DNA of 61,770 nucleotides, from the NCBI GenBank assembly GCA_022843605.1, contig JALHNI010000023.1, positions 1-61,770 of the forward strand, read 5' to 3'. This DNA comes from Bryobacter sp. GTDB taxonomy: Bacteria; Acidobacteriota; Terriglobia; Bryobacterales; Bryobacteraceae. The notes beneath the pieces are model-generated. The model saw nothing but the letters and a program-made list of their open reading frames with translations. It was not told where the DNA came from and searched no databases. Each line of letters begins with the position of its first letter. Position 1 is the first letter of the stretch. Shown here piece by piece: positions 26,952 through 36,613 of this stretch. Both the position numbers and the translations under genes were made by a program.

Positions 26952-28736
26952 TTAGTGGGGCTTGCGGAGGGCGATGCCGAGTTCGCGGAGTTGCTTGTCG
27001 GATACCGGTGACGGTGAATCGGACATGACGTCGGTGCCTTTGGCGGTTTTCGGGAAGGGGATGACTTCGCGAATCGAAGGCTCGCCAGCCAGAAGCATGA
27101 CGATGCGGTCGAGACCGAGGGCCATGCCGCCGTGGGGCGGCGCGCCGTACTCGAGGGCGTCGAGCAGGAAGCCGAACTTGGCGCGGGCTTCTTCGTCGGA
27201 GAGGCCGAGGGCTTTGAAGACCTTGGACTGGATGTCGCGGCGGTGGATACGGATGCTGCCGCTGGCGAGTTCGTTGCCGTTCATGACGAGGTCATAGGAA
27301 AGCGCGCGGCAGTTGGCAGGGTCGCTTTCAAGCTTGTCCATGTCGGAATCGGGCACAGAACAGAAGGGATGATGGGCGGCAACCCAGCGTTCGTCTTCGT
27401 CGTCCCATTCGAACATGGGGAAGTCAGTGACCCAGAGCCATTGGAAGACTTTGGGATCGAGGAGTTGGTGACGGTCGTTGAACATCTGGGCGGCGAACAT
27501 GCGGAGGGCACCGCAGGCCTTTAGGACGGTCTCGTGAGGACGCGCGCCTTTGGCTTCGGGGGCGGCCCAGCCAGCGAGGATGAGGAGGTCGTTTTCCCCG
27601 GCACCGGTGCGCGTGCGGACCTTGGCCATAGCGTCAGCGTAGTCACGGTCGAGGCGTTTCGCGTCGTCGAAGACGCGGAGACCGCGCTCGTTGCCGAAGG
27701 CCTTCATTTCGTCGCGCTCTTTCCGCGAGGGCGCGCCAGTGCCGGGCAGGGTGATGGCGACGCAGGGAAGCGTGCCGATGGGAAGGTCAGTGTTGGCGAA
27801 GCAGTCTTCGACGCGATAGAGCTGGGGAACGCGGGTGTCGGGCTTGTCGGAGCCGTAGCGGTCCATGGCCTCGACGTAGGTGAGGCGCGGAAAGGGAGCG
27901 GGAATGTCGAAGCCGGCACAGGCGCACATCTTCTGGACAAGGGGTTCGACAGCGGCGAACAGATCGTTCTGCTGAGGGAAGGAGACTTCGAGGTCGATTT
28001 GAGTGAATTCGAGTTGGCGATCGGCGCGGAGGTCTTCATCGCGCAGGCAGCGGACGATCTGGAAGTACTTGTCGTAGCCGGCGACCATGAAGAGCTGTTT
28101 GAAGATCTGCGGCGATTGCGGCAGCGCGTAGAAGGTGCCGGGGTTGATGCGGGAAGGCACCAGGAAGTCGCGCGAGCCCTCGGGGGTGCTCTTGGTGAGG
28201 AAGGGCGTTTCGAGTTCGAGGAAGCCCTGGCCGTAGAGGTGCTCGCGCACGGCGAAGGACATCTTGGAGCGCAGGATGATGTTGCGCTGCATGCGGGGGC
28301 GGCGCAGGTCGACGTAGCGGTACTTGAGGCGCGCGTCTTCGCTGACGTCGACAGTGTCTTCCATGGGAAAGGGCGGCGTCTTGGATTCGTTGAAGATCCA
28401 GATTTTGTCGACGACGACTTCAACTTCGCCGGTGGGCAGGTTGGGGTTGATGGTGTCGGCGGAGCGCTTTTCGACGATGCCGGTGACGCCGATGACGTAT
28501 TCCGAACGCAGGTCTTCGGCGCGGGCGTGGGGCTCGGGGAAACTTTCGCCGCGGAAGACGAGTTGGGAGGTGCCTTCGCGGTCGCGGAGGTGAATGAAGA
28601 TGACGCCGCCGAGGTCGCGGCGGCGATGGACCCAGCCCATCAGGAGAACGCGTTGGCCTTCGTGCTCCAGACGGAGGGCGCCGCAATCGTGGGTGCGCTT
28701 CAGGTCGCCGAGGAAGTCGAGTTGAATGTCAGGCAT
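26952..28736 (-). CDS. aspS: Aspartyl-tRNA synthetase, bacterial type
   Basis: 594 residues. OB-fold anticodon domain (RVLLMGWVHRRRDLGGVIFI), class II motif 2 (RCLRDEDLRADRQLEFTQID), the bacterial GAD insertion (~290-410) and motif 3 (YGAPPHGGMALGLDRIVMLL). It charges tRNA-Asp; whether it also charges tRNA-Asn cannot be decided here. Only 3 bp separate it from the hisS stop, so hisS-aspS form one operon, here with a gamma-carbonic-anhydrase-like gene in front. Confidence 0.97.
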   Translation of the reverse strand: MPDIQLDFLGDLKRTHDCGALRLEHEGQRVLLMGWVHRRRDLGGVIFIHLRDREGTSQLVFRGESFPEPHARAEDLRSEYVIGVTGIVEKRSADTINPNLPTGEVEVVVDKIWIFNESKTPPFPMEDTVDVSEDARLKYRYVDLRRPRMQRNIILRSKMSFAVREHLYGQGFLELETPFLTKSTPEGSRDFLVPSRINPGTFYALPQSPQIFKQLFMVAGYDKYFQIVRCLRDEDLRADRQLEFTQIDLEVSFPQQNDLFAAVEPLVQKMCACAGFDIPAPFPRLTYVEAMDRYGSDKPDTRVPQLYRVEDCFANTDLPIGTLPCVAITLPGTGAPSRKERDEMKAFGNERGLRVFDDAKRLDRDYADAMAKVRTRTGAGENDLLILAGWAAPEAKGARPHETVLKACGALRMFAAQMFNDRHQLLDPKVFQWLWVTDFPMFEWDDEDERWVAAHHPFCSVPDSDMDKLESDPANCRALSYDLVMNGNELASGSIRIHRRDIQSKVFKALGLSDEEARAKFGFLLDALEYGAPPHGGMALGLDRIVMLLAGEPSIREVIPFPKTAKGTDVMSDSPSPVSDKQLRELGIALRKPH

Positions 28737-28739
28737 GAT

Positions 28740-29969
28740 TTACAGGATCCGGGCGAGGAGTTGCTCGCGCGTGAGGCTTTCTTGGGTGCCGGTGGCCATC
28801 GTTTTGACGGCATAGAGTCCGGCGTTTAATTCATTGTCGCCGACCATGACGGCGGTGCGGGCTTTGAGCTTGTCGGCGAGTTCCATGGCGCGGCGCGGCT
28901 TGGTGGGCGCGGCAAGTTCAACCGAGAGGCCGTGGCCGCGCATTTCCTTGGCCAGCAAGGCGCAATGGCGGAACGAAGGCTCGTCGAGGGGGGCGAGGTA
29001 GACGTCGAGGCCGGGTTCGCTGAAGCTGTCTTCGACGGCCATGATGAGCCGATCCTCACCGATAGAGAAGCCGACGCCGGGGGCGGGGAGTTTGGAGCCG
29101 ATGGTTTCGGCGAGGCCGTTGTAGCGCCCGCCGCCGCAGATGGCGTTCTGGGCGCCGAGTGCGCCGTGCAGGAACTCGAAAGTCGTGTGCGTATAGTAGT
29201 CTAGGCCGCGGACGAGGCGCGGGTTCACTTCGTAGGGGATGCCGCGATCGTCCAGATAGCGGCAGACGTCGGCGAAGTGTTTTTTCGCTGCGTCGTTCAG
29301 AAACTCATGGATGCTGGGGAGCGTGGCGATGATGGGTTCGTCCTTGGCCTCTTTGGAATCGAGGACGCGGAGCGGATTGGTTTCGGCGCGGCGGGCGTTG
29401 TCGGGCGAAAGCTGATCCTTCACACCGGCAAGGCGGGTGCGGAGTTCGTCGACGTAGGCTTTGCGGGAGGCGGGGTCGCCGACGGAGTTGATCAGCAGGC
29501 GTGCGCCCTCGACGCCGCAGGCTTTGAGCAACGTGTCGACGAGTTCGATCATTTCGGCGTCAACGACGGGGCTATCGACGCCAATGGCTTCGGCGCCGAT
29601 CTGGTAGAACTGGCGGTAGCGGCCTTTTTGGGGGCGCTCGCGGCGGAACATGGGGCCCAGATAGAAGAGCTTTTGGATGCCGGGGCGTTGGTCCAGGCGG
29701 TGCTCGATGTAGGCGCGCATGACGCCGGCGGTGTTCTCGGGGCGCAGTGTGAGGCTGTCGCCGTGGTCGTCGAAGGTGTACATCTCCTTCGAGACGATGT
29801 CGGTTTCGGCGCCCACGCCGCGGGCGAAGAGCGCGGTTTCTTCGAAGATCGGGGTGCGGATTTCCTGATAGTTGAAGGTGCGGAAGACCTGGCGGACGCG
29901 TTCTTCCACCTGATTCCAGACGTGACTGGCGGGCGGCAGGATGTCGCGCGTGCCTTTGACGGCCTTCAT
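28740..29969 (-). CDS. hisS: Histidyl-tRNA synthetase
   Basis: 409 residues. MKAVKGTRDILPP start, class II motif 1 region (NYQEIRTPIFEETALF), motif 2 (YLGPMFRRERPQKGRYRQFY), the His-specific LVRGLDYYTHTTFEF and motif 3 (GVGFSIGEDRLIMAV), then the alpha/beta anticodon domain. The start overlaps the preceding gene's stop by 4 bp; aspS follows immediately. Confidence 0.97.
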   Translation of the reverse strand: MKAVKGTRDILPPASHVWNQVEERVRQVFRTFNYQEIRTPIFEETALFARGVGAETDIVSKEMYTFDDHGDSLTLRPENTAGVMRAYIEHRLDQRPGIQKLFYLGPMFRRERPQKGRYRQFYQIGAEAIGVDSPVVDAEMIELVDTLLKACGVEGARLLINSVGDPASRKAYVDELRTRLAGVKDQLSPDNARRAETNPLRVLDSKEAKDEPIIATLPSIHEFLNDAAKKHFADVCRYLDDRGIPYEVNPRLVRGLDYYTHTTFEFLHGALGAQNAICGGGRYNGLAETIGSKLPAPGVGFSIGEDRLIMAVEDSFSEPGLDVYLAPLDEPSFRHCALLAKEMRGHGLSVELAAPTKPRRAMELADKLKARTAVMVGDNELNAGLYAVKTMATGTQESLTREQLLARIL

Positions 29970-30499
29970 GGTTCGGCCTTGTATTCCGCGGTTCGCTCGA
30001 CGTAGTGCTGGGCATTATCGAGGAAGCGCTGCTGCTCTTCAGGGGTGACTTGGCGGACCACTTTGCCGGGAACGCCCATCACCATGGAGCCGGGCGGGAT
30101 CTCTTTGCCTTCGGCGACGAGCGCGCCGGCGGCGACGACGCTGCCTTTGCCGATGCGGGCGCGGTTGAGCACGATGGCGCCGATGCCGATGACGCAGCCA
30201 TCTTCGACGGTGCAGCCGTGCAGCATGGCCAGGTGGCCCACCGTGACGCGGTTGCCGATGGTGAGGGGCACGCCGTGGTCGCAGTGGAGGACGGTGCCGT
30301 CCTGGATGCTGGTTTCTTCACCAATGTGGATCTGGTCAATGTCGCCGCGAGCGACGGCGGAGGGCCAGATGCTGGAGCGTGCGCCGACGTGGACCTGGCC
30401 GATCACTTGAGCGGCAGGGTCGATGTAGGCCGTGGGGTCGATCTGCGGCAGAAAGCCGCGATAAGGGCGAATCATGGGCGTTGAAACGTGACTTTTCAT
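29966..30499 (-). CDS. Gamma-carbonic anhydrase-like hexapeptide-repeat protein
   Basis: 177 residues, or 169 if ATG 30475 (MIRPYRGFLPQID, the usual family start) is used; neither has a ribosome-binding site. A left-handed beta-helix with hexapeptide repeats and three His ligands in the family order: VLHCDHGVPLTIGNRVTVGH and LAMLHGCTVEDGC. It ends in VPGKVVRQVTPEE, as in YrdA/PaaY relatives. Trimeric metal protein; carbonic anhydrase activity is uncertain for this subgroup. Coupled to hisS by a 4-bp overlap. Confidence 0.88.
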   Translation of the reverse strand: MKSHVSTPMIRPYRGFLPQIDPTAYIDPAAQVIGQVHVGARSSIWPSAVARGDIDQIHIGEETSIQDGTVLHCDHGVPLTIGNRVTVGHLAMLHGCTVEDGCVIGIGAIVLNRARIGKGSVVAAGALVAEGKEIPPGSMVMGVPGKVVRQVTPEEQQRFLDNAQHYVERTAEYKAEP

Positions 30500-30553
30500 G
30501 CTAACACGGGGGATGAAATCGATCGAAGCGCGGGAGCCGTTATACTGCGAAGA

Positions 30554-31480
30554 TTGACGGAATCTGCCTCACTGATCCACATTGCGTGTGCCGCCGATTC
30601 GAACTACGCGATGCCGCTTGCGGTAATGCTGCAGTCGGTGGGTACGCACCTGGGGCCGGGACAGCGGGCGGTGGTGCATGTGTTGGCCGATGGCCTGACG
30701 GCGTCCGACCGCGAGCGGATCTCCAGTTCGGTGCCCGGCAATTTGGACTTGGATTGGCGGGAGCCCGTGGAACTCGGCGCCGGCTTACCGCTTTGGGGGC
30801 GAATGTCGGCGACGACCTATCAGAAACTGGCTTTGGCGGATTGGTTGCCGGCCGAACTGGGCAAGGTGCTGTGGCTGGATTGCGACATGCTGGTGCTGGC
30901 GGATGTGACCGAGCTATGGCAGCGGCCCCTGGGCTCGTGGATGGCGATGGCGGTGCCCGATGAACGCGTGCCGTTGGTGTCGTCGCGCTTTGGAGTGGCG
31001 GCGTGGCGTGAACTGAAGCTGTCAGCCGAAGCGCCGCACTTCAATGCCGGGCTGTTATTGGCGAACCTCGATGAGTGGCGGGCGCAGCGCGTCTTTGCGC
31101 GCACGCTGGAGTACGTGCGGGACTACCGCGAACGGATGTACTTTTGGGACCAGGAGGCGCTGAACGCGGTGCTGAGCGGCCAGTGGCTGCCGCTGGATGC
31201 GCGCTGGAACCGGCATCCGGCGTATGCGGCGCCGGGAGAGCAACCGTGGATCCTGCACTTTAGCGGTAATCTGAAACCGTGGCTTTTTGAGGGAAGGGGA
31301 CCGCACCGGGCCCGCTACCGCGAGTATCTGGCTCGCACGGCTTGGGCTTCGACGGTGCTGCCGAGTTCAATGCTCGACCGCTGGCTTGAGCGTTACGAGA
31401 CGTCGCATCTGCGCCATCGCTGGCTGATGCCGCTGGAAGAGACCGCGATGATGATCCGCCGCAAACTCACTCGCATATGA
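30554..31480 (+). CDS. Glycosyltransferase family 8-like protein
   Basis: About 308 residues. IHIACAADSNYAMPLAVMLQ is the GT8 opening, and VLWLDCDMLVLADVTELW carries the DxD metal motif (~114). APHFNAGLLLANLDEWRAQ and WDQEALNAVL follow, and PWILHFSGNLKPW holds the C-terminal metal His. TTG 30554 is preferred to a GTG at 30488 because the domain begins at once and TATACT lies 7 bases upstream. It retains configuration while moving a sugar from a nucleotide donor. First gene of the 30.5-34.6 kb surface-glycan cluster; the next start overlaps its stop. Confidence 0.85.
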   Translation: MTESASLIHIACAADSNYAMPLAVMLQSVGTHLGPGQRAVVHVLADGLTASDRERISSSVPGNLDLDWREPVELGAGLPLWGRMSATTYQKLALADWLPAELGKVLWLDCDMLVLADVTELWQRPLGSWMAMAVPDERVPLVSSRFGVAAWRELKLSAEAPHFNAGLLLANLDEWRAQRVFARTLEYVRDYRERMYFWDQEALNAVLSGQWLPLDARWNRHPAYAAPGEQPWILHFSGNLKPWLFEGRGPHRARYREYLARTAWASTVLPSSMLDRWLERYETSHLRHRWLMPLEETAMMIRRKLTRI

Positions 31481-32418
31481 TTCGACTTTCTTACATTCTG
31501 GCTACCGACACGTATACGACGATCCGGCCCGTCGTGGACCGTTTGCGCCGCCAAACGGTGCGGCAGGAGATCGAACTGGTGCTGATTGCGCCGCAGCGAT
31601 CGCTGGTGGAGGCGGCGCTCGCCCACCAGGATGAGTTCGGTGGGATCTTGATCGTGGAGCATCCGGTGGACGACTTGGCGGAGGCGCGCGCATTAGGAAT
31701 CCGGGGTGCCGCGGGGGCGGCCGTCTTTGTGGGGGAGACGCATTCCTACCCGCATCCGGAGATGGTGGAGCGCTTGCTGGCCGCGATGGAACAGGGGTAT
31801 CAGTGCGCGGCGCCGGGGATGGGGAACGCCAATCCGGGGAGCGCACGCAGCTGGGCTGGTTTTCTTTCGGACTATGGGCTCTGGTGGTCCACGTTGCCGG
31901 GCGGAGAGATCCAGCGCTTTATGCTCTATAACGCGGCCTTTAGCCGGGACGCGCTGCTGGCGCTGGGCGAGCGGTTGGCGCCGGCGCTGTCGCATGGCGA
32001 TGAGTTGCCGTTGCGGATGGCGGCGGCGGGGCATCGCATCCGTTTCGTGCCGGAGGCGAGGTTGGACCACGTCAACGTGGCGGTGCCGCGCCATTGGACC
32101 TATGAACGGTATGCGGCCGGCCGCCTGATAGCGTTTCATCGCTCGCGGCAATGGTCGATGGCTCGGCGTTGGTTCTACGCCCTCTGTTCTCCGGCGATTC
32201 CGTTCGTGTTGATGTGGCGGGTGTTGCCGGGAATTGCGGCCGCCGCTCGCGGGACACCGCTGCCGGCGGGGACGCTTCCGCTGATCGCCGGGGGCTTTCT
32301 GGTGAAGGGCGCGGGCGAGTTGACCGGTTATCTGGCGGGGCAGGTGGATGAGGCCGAACGGGTGATGCAGGAGTATGAGGTGCACAAGCTGGCCTACGCG
32401 GGCCGGGGCAAGAGTTGA
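31477..32418 (+). CDS. Glycosyltransferase family 2-like protein
   Basis: 313 residues. It starts IRLSYILATDTYTTIRPVVD and has a GT-A layout: VFVGETHSYPHPEMVERLLA in the donor region, then ALSHGDELPLRMAAAGHRI (the ED-like acceptor motif replaced by GDE) and FVPEARLDHVNV. Two hydrophobic helices near 240-290 suggest membrane association. ATGA overlap with the GT8 gene upstream and TGATG with the oxidoreductase downstream show tight coupling. The acceptor is unknown. Confidence 0.8.
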   Translation: MIRLSYILATDTYTTIRPVVDRLRRQTVRQEIELVLIAPQRSLVEAALAHQDEFGGILIVEHPVDDLAEARALGIRGAAGAAVFVGETHSYPHPEMVERLLAAMEQGYQCAAPGMGNANPGSARSWAGFLSDYGLWWSTLPGGEIQRFMLYNAAFSRDALLALGERLAPALSHGDELPLRMAAAGHRIRFVPEARLDHVNVAVPRHWTYERYAAGRLIAFHRSRQWSMARRWFYALCSPAIPFVLMWRVLPGIAAAARGTPLPAGTLPLIAGGFLVKGAGELTGYLAGQVDEAERVMQEYEVHKLAYAGRGKS

Positions 32419-33407
32419 TGCGCTGCGGCGTCATTGGCTGCGGGGTGATCGCCTACTGGACCCACCTGCGGCTGTTGAAGAATCTGCCGGGTGCGAGCTT
32501 GGTAGCCGCGGCGGATCCCTCGGTTGAAGCGCGGGAGGCGGCCAGCCGTCTTACGGGGCTGACGGTGGAGAGCGATGCCGGGGCGGTGCTCGCGCGGACG
32601 GACGTCGACGCGGTGATCATCAGCGCCCCGAGTGGACTGCACGCTCAACTCGCCATCCGCGCGGCGGAGGCCGGCAAGCACATTTATCTGGAAAAGCCGA
32701 TTGCCATTGAGGCCGGAGAGTTGGAGCGCCTGGAGAGTGCGGTGCGGGCGGCGGGAGTGCGTTTCGCCACGGGATTCAATCAGCGGCATCATCCGCTGCG
32801 CATGGAGGCGCGGCGGCTGATCGATGCCGGGGCAATCGGGCCCGTGCGGGCTGTGTTTTCTTCGTTTTGCGAACCGGTGGAGGGGGCGTCGATGCCCGCG
32901 TGGAAACGCAAGCGAGCGACTGGGGGCGGCGTGTTGCTGGATCTGGGTTCGCACCATGTCGACCTGTTGCGCTGGTTTCTGCGCGCGGAGGTGACCGCGA
33001 GCGAGGGGCGGCTGGCATCGGTGGCGAGTGAGCAGGATGAGGCTTGGCTGCGCCTGAGGTTTTCCAACGGAGTGGAGACCTCAAGCTATTTCTCCTTTCG
33101 AGCGGGGCGGGCTGATTTTTTCGAATTTGTCGGCGAGACGGGGACGTTGCGGGTGGACAGGCATCGCGGGTCACTGATGCCGCGGGTGAACCGGCGTCGC
33201 GGGTACGGGGTGCAGTCGGCTTGGCACTGGGGCGGCGGGGAGCTTTGGGCCTGGCGGCTGCGCCGGGTGGTTCGCCCTTCGTACGATCCGTCGTATCGCG
33301 GGGCGCTGGAGGCGTTCGTCCAGGGACGGCCGGGGGCCACGCTGGAGGACGGTCGGCGAAGCCTGGAAGTGCTGCTGGCAGTGGAAGATACGTGCGCGTC
33401 CTCCTGA
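32418..33407 (+). CDS. Gfo/Idh/MocA family oxidoreductase
   Basis: 329 residues from ATG 32418, overlapping the previous stop by one base. NAD(P)-binding Rossmann fold (RCGVIGCGVIAYWTHLRLLK), DAVIISAPSGLHAQLAIRAA and the signature GKHIYLEKPIAIEAGEL; the C-terminal substrate domain has GGGVLLDLGSHHVDLLRWFL. Probably oxidises or reduces a sugar used by the neighbouring glycosyltransferases. Confidence 0.92.
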   Translation: MRCGVIGCGVIAYWTHLRLLKNLPGASLVAAADPSVEAREAASRLTGLTVESDAGAVLARTDVDAVIISAPSGLHAQLAIRAAEAGKHIYLEKPIAIEAGELERLESAVRAAGVRFATGFNQRHHPLRMEARRLIDAGAIGPVRAVFSSFCEPVEGASMPAWKRKRATGGGVLLDLGSHHVDLLRWFLRAEVTASEGRLASVASEQDEAWLRLRFSNGVETSSYFSFRAGRADFFEFVGETGTLRVDRHRGSLMPRVNRRRGYGVQSAWHWGGGELWAWRLRRVVRPSYDPSYRGALEAFVQGRPGATLEDGRRSLEVLLAVEDTCASS

Positions 33408-34581
33408 TGCTCGAGTGGAATCGGGGGCGTGGCGGAGCCGAGGTGCACGCGCTCCGGTTGCGCGAGGGCCTGATGGCGGCGGGGGATGAGGTCCGGCTTC
33501 TGGTGAGCGACGTGGGGTCGGCGGGGGACGGCTTCGCGGACTATGTCAGTTTCGGGACGGAGAAGCAACTGCCGTTGAGCGTGCTTCAGATCGCCAATCC
33601 ATTGGCGGCGGCGACGGTGCGGCGGGCGGTGAGGGAGTTCCGGCCCGAGGTGGCCTGGGTGAATATGTTCGCGTTGCAGCTATCGCCCTCGGCGATCTTC
33701 GCGCTCGGCGATGTGCCGAAGGTGTTGTTTGTCTCGGACTACAAGGTGATCTGCCCCGTGAGCACGAAGCTGCTGCCGAACGGGAAGAACTGCGAGGTAC
33801 GCGCCGGGGTGGCGTGTTTGCGGTCGGGGTGCTTGAGTTTGCCGCATTGGTTGCGCGATCAGCTCGCTATGCCTTGATCCGGCGGGCGGTGAGCGGTTTC
33901 GACACGGTGATCGGCTGCAGCGAGTGGGTGCGGAAGGAACTGGCGAAGGAGGACATCCCATCGGACGTGTTGCCTGTCACGATCGCCGCGCCGCCGGCGG
34001 ATTTCCGCCGCGTGCCGGACGCGACGCCCACGCTTCTGTATTGCGGCCGGCTGGACGAGGAGAAGGGTGTCGACCTGCTGGTGCGTGCGTTCGCGCAGGT
34101 GCAAGGCGAGTTTCCCGAGGCACGTTTGCGGCTGGCGGGTCAGGGTCCTTGCCGCGCCGGCCTCGAGCAGTTGGCCCGGCAATTGGGGGTGAACGCCGAG
34201 TTTTTGGGCTGGCGCGACCCACCCGACCTGGAACCGGAATATGCGCGCGCCTGGGCGTTGGCAGCGCCGTCGCGCTGGGCGGAGCCGTTGGGGTTGGTGG
34301 CGGTGGAGGCCATTGCCCGGGGCCTGCCGGCGATCGTTCCGGACCGCGGCGGGCTTGCCGAAGTGGTGACGGCGGGCGAGTCCGGCTGGCATTTCGCTTC
34401 GGGCGACGAGTTTGCCTTGGCGGACTGCCTGCGTCAGGCTTTCAGGCGTCCACAGTTCGTGCCGGAGTCGCTGAGCGCCGAGGCGCGTGAGCGGTTTGGG
34501 ATTGAGGCCCATGTGGTGCAGTTGCGCGAGACGTTCCATGGGTTAATTTCGCGACATGCGCGAGTTCGCGCCGGGGCTTAA
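33392..34581 (+). pseudogene. GT4-type glycosyltransferase split by a one-base frameshift
   Basis: Two frames together make one ~396-residue GT-B enzyme. Frame one, from GTG 33392, reads VRVLLMLEWNRGRGGAEVHA and runs to LPHWLRDQLAMP-stop (33877). The other frame carries RYALIRRAVSGFDTVIGCSE onward with PTLLYCGRLDEEKGVDLLVR, LRLAGQGPC and SRWAEPLGLVAVEAIARGLP (the EAxAxGxP donor motif). One missing base near 33869, where CTCGC would be CTCCGC, restores a continuous protein. True mutation, error in the sequence and recoding cannot be separated. The start overlaps the oxidoreductase. Confidence 0.75.
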
Positions 34582-34591
34582 ACTTGTACTG

Positions 34592-36613
34592 ATGCGCATT
34601 TTGCTTGTTTTCGCGATGCTGGCCTTGAGCGGGTGGGCTCAGAAGCTGCCGTTCACGTTCGACGCCATGATGAAGATCGACCGGGTGGGTGAACCGGCGT
34701 TGTCGCCGGACGGCAAACTGGTGGCGTATACGTTGCGCCGGATCAACCTGGACGGAAACACGAGTTCGCGGCAGATCTATGTGGTGCCAGTGAGCGGTGG
34801 GACGCCCAAGGCGGTCACGAGCCAGGGCAACAACGACCGTCCGCGCTGGGTGCCGGGTGGGAATCGTTTGGCGTTTATCTCGACGCGGTCAGGCAGTTCG
34901 CAGGTATGGACAATGGAAGCCGACGGTACGGACGCCAAGCAGGTGACGACGTTGGCGACCGAGGCGAGCGGCGTGACGGTGTCGCCGGACGGCAAACTGC
35001 TGGTCTTTATCAGTGAGGTTTATCCGGATTGTGCCGATGAGGCCTGCAATCAGGCCAAGCTGGAGGCCGAGAAGAATAACAAGGTGAAAGCGCGCGTGAT
35101 TACCAGCCTGCTGTACCGGCATTGGGACAGCTGGCAGGGGGCGCGGCGGAAGCATTTGATGCTGGTGCCGGTGGAGGGTGGCAAGCCTCGGGATTTGACG
35201 CCGGGAGATCGCGATGTGCCGACGTTCTCGCTGGGTGGCCCGGACGACTATGCGATTTCGCCGGACGGCAAAGAGGTTTGCTATGTCACGAACCTGGATC
35301 CGGACCCGGCCAGCAGCACGAACAGCGACCTGTTTGCGGTGTCAACGGAGGGCGGGGAAGCGCGAAAGATCAGCATCAGTCCGGCGTCGGATCTGAGTCC
35401 GCAGTACTCGCCCGACGGCAAGTATCTGGCGTGGCGGATGCAGGAGCGCGCCGGCTACGAGAGCGACCGCTGGAAACTGGTGGTGATGGAGCGCGAAACC
35501 GGCCGCAGCCAGGTGCTGACGCAGTCAGTGGACCGGCATGTGCAGTCGTTCACCTGGTTGCCGGATTCAAGCCGCTTGTTCTACGTGGTGGAGGATCGCG
35601 GCCGGACCAACCTGCAGATGGTGCCGGTGGGCGGCGGCGCGGCGCGCGTGATTCTGGGCGGCAAGACCAGCGTGGACGATGTGCAGTTCACGCCGGATGG
35701 CAAGACGATGATCTTTTCGCAGCACTCGGGGTCGGCGCCGCTGGAGGTCTTCAAGGTGCCGAACACGGGCGGCGAGCCGGTGAACCTTTCGAATGCGTCA
35801 GCGCCGGTGCTGGAGCAGTATCAACTGACGCCGATGGAGGACTTCACGGTGGAGGGGGCGGAGAAGGCGCGGGTGCAGAGCTTCCTGGTGAAGCCGCCGG
35901 CCTTCAACGCGGCGACGAAGTATCCGGTGCTGTTTCTGATTCATGGCGGCCCTCAGGGGGCGTGGGGTCAGAGTTGGAGTTTCCGCTGGAATCCGCAGGT
36001 GCTGGCGGCCGCAGGCTTCGTGGTGGTGATGCCAAATCCCCGTGGGTCAACCGGATACGGGCAGAAGTTCACCGACGACATTAATGACGATTGGGGCGGC
36101 AAGGTCTACGACGACGTCATGGCCGTGGCGGACTATGTAGCCAAACAGCCCTGGGCGGACGCGGATCGATTCGCAGCCGCTGGCGGGAGCTACGGCGGCT
36201 ACATGGTGAATTGGATGTTGGGGCATACGGACCGTTTCAAGGCGTTCGTCTCGCATGCCGGCGTCTATGACCTGAAGAGCATGGGTGGCGAAACCGAGGA
36301 GCTTTGGTTCACGAAGTGGGAGTTTAAGGGCATGCCCTGGGAGAATCCCCAGAGCTATGAGAAGTGGTCGCCGAGTAACCACGTGATGAATTTCAAGACG
36401 CCGACGCTGGTGATCCATGGCGAGCAGGATTTCCGCGTGCCCTACGGACAGGGTTTGCAGTTGTTCACGGGCTTGCAGCAGATGAAGGTTCCATCGAAGC
36501 TGTTGATCTATCCCGATGAGGGGCACTGGATCCTGAAACCGCAGAACTCGAAGCTTTGGTATACGTCGGTGATCGATTGGGTGAAGGAGTGGACCAGCAA
36601 GGCTCCCAGGTAG
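34592..36613 (+). CDS. S9 family peptidase (acylaminoacyl-peptidase/DPP-like), secreted
   Basis: 673 residues from ATG 34592, which opens a signal peptide (MRILLVFAMLALSGWAQ). Beta-propeller with repeated SPDGK motifs (residues ~45-400), then an alpha/beta-hydrolase domain: HGGPQGAWGQSW, nucleophile in GGSYGGYM (Ser ~533), Asp in HGEQDFRVP (~613), His in DEGHW (~645). Cleaves dipeptides or N-acylated residues from short peptides. Stop TAG abuts the convergent stop of the phosphodiesterase gene (TAGCTA). A 15-codon copy of its 3' end lies at 38325-38369. Confidence 0.93.
   Translation: MRILLVFAMLALSGWAQKLPFTFDAMMKIDRVGEPALSPDGKLVAYTLRRINLDGNTSSRQIYVVPVSGGTPKAVTSQGNNDRPRWVPGGNRLAFISTRSGSSQVWTMEADGTDAKQVTTLATEASGVTVSPDGKLLVFISEVYPDCADEACNQAKLEAEKNNKVKARVITSLLYRHWDSWQGARRKHLMLVPVEGGKPRDLTPGDRDVPTFSLGGPDDYAISPDGKEVCYVTNLDPDPASSTNSDLFAVSTEGGEARKISISPASDLSPQYSPDGKYLAWRMQERAGYESDRWKLVVMERETGRSQVLTQSVDRHVQSFTWLPDSSRLFYVVEDRGRTNLQMVPVGGGAARVILGGKTSVDDVQFTPDGKTMIFSQHSGSAPLEVFKVPNTGGEPVNLSNASAPVLEQYQLTPMEDFTVEGAEKARVQSFLVKPPAFNAATKYPVLFLIHGGPQGAWGQSWSFRWNPQVLAAAGFVVVMPNPRGSTGYGQKFTDDINDDWGGKVYDDVMAVADYVAKQPWADADRFAAAGGSYGGYMVNWMLGHTDRFKAFVSHAGVYDLKSMGGETEELWFTKWEFKGMPWENPQSYEKWSPSNHVMNFKTPTLVIHGEQDFRVPYGQGLQLFTGLQQMKVPSKLLIYPDEGHWILKPQNSKLWYTSVIDWVKEWTSKAPR

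Noticed and set aside
27534..28829. 431-codon open frame on the plus strand
   Set aside because: Antisense to aspS, which is unmistakable.
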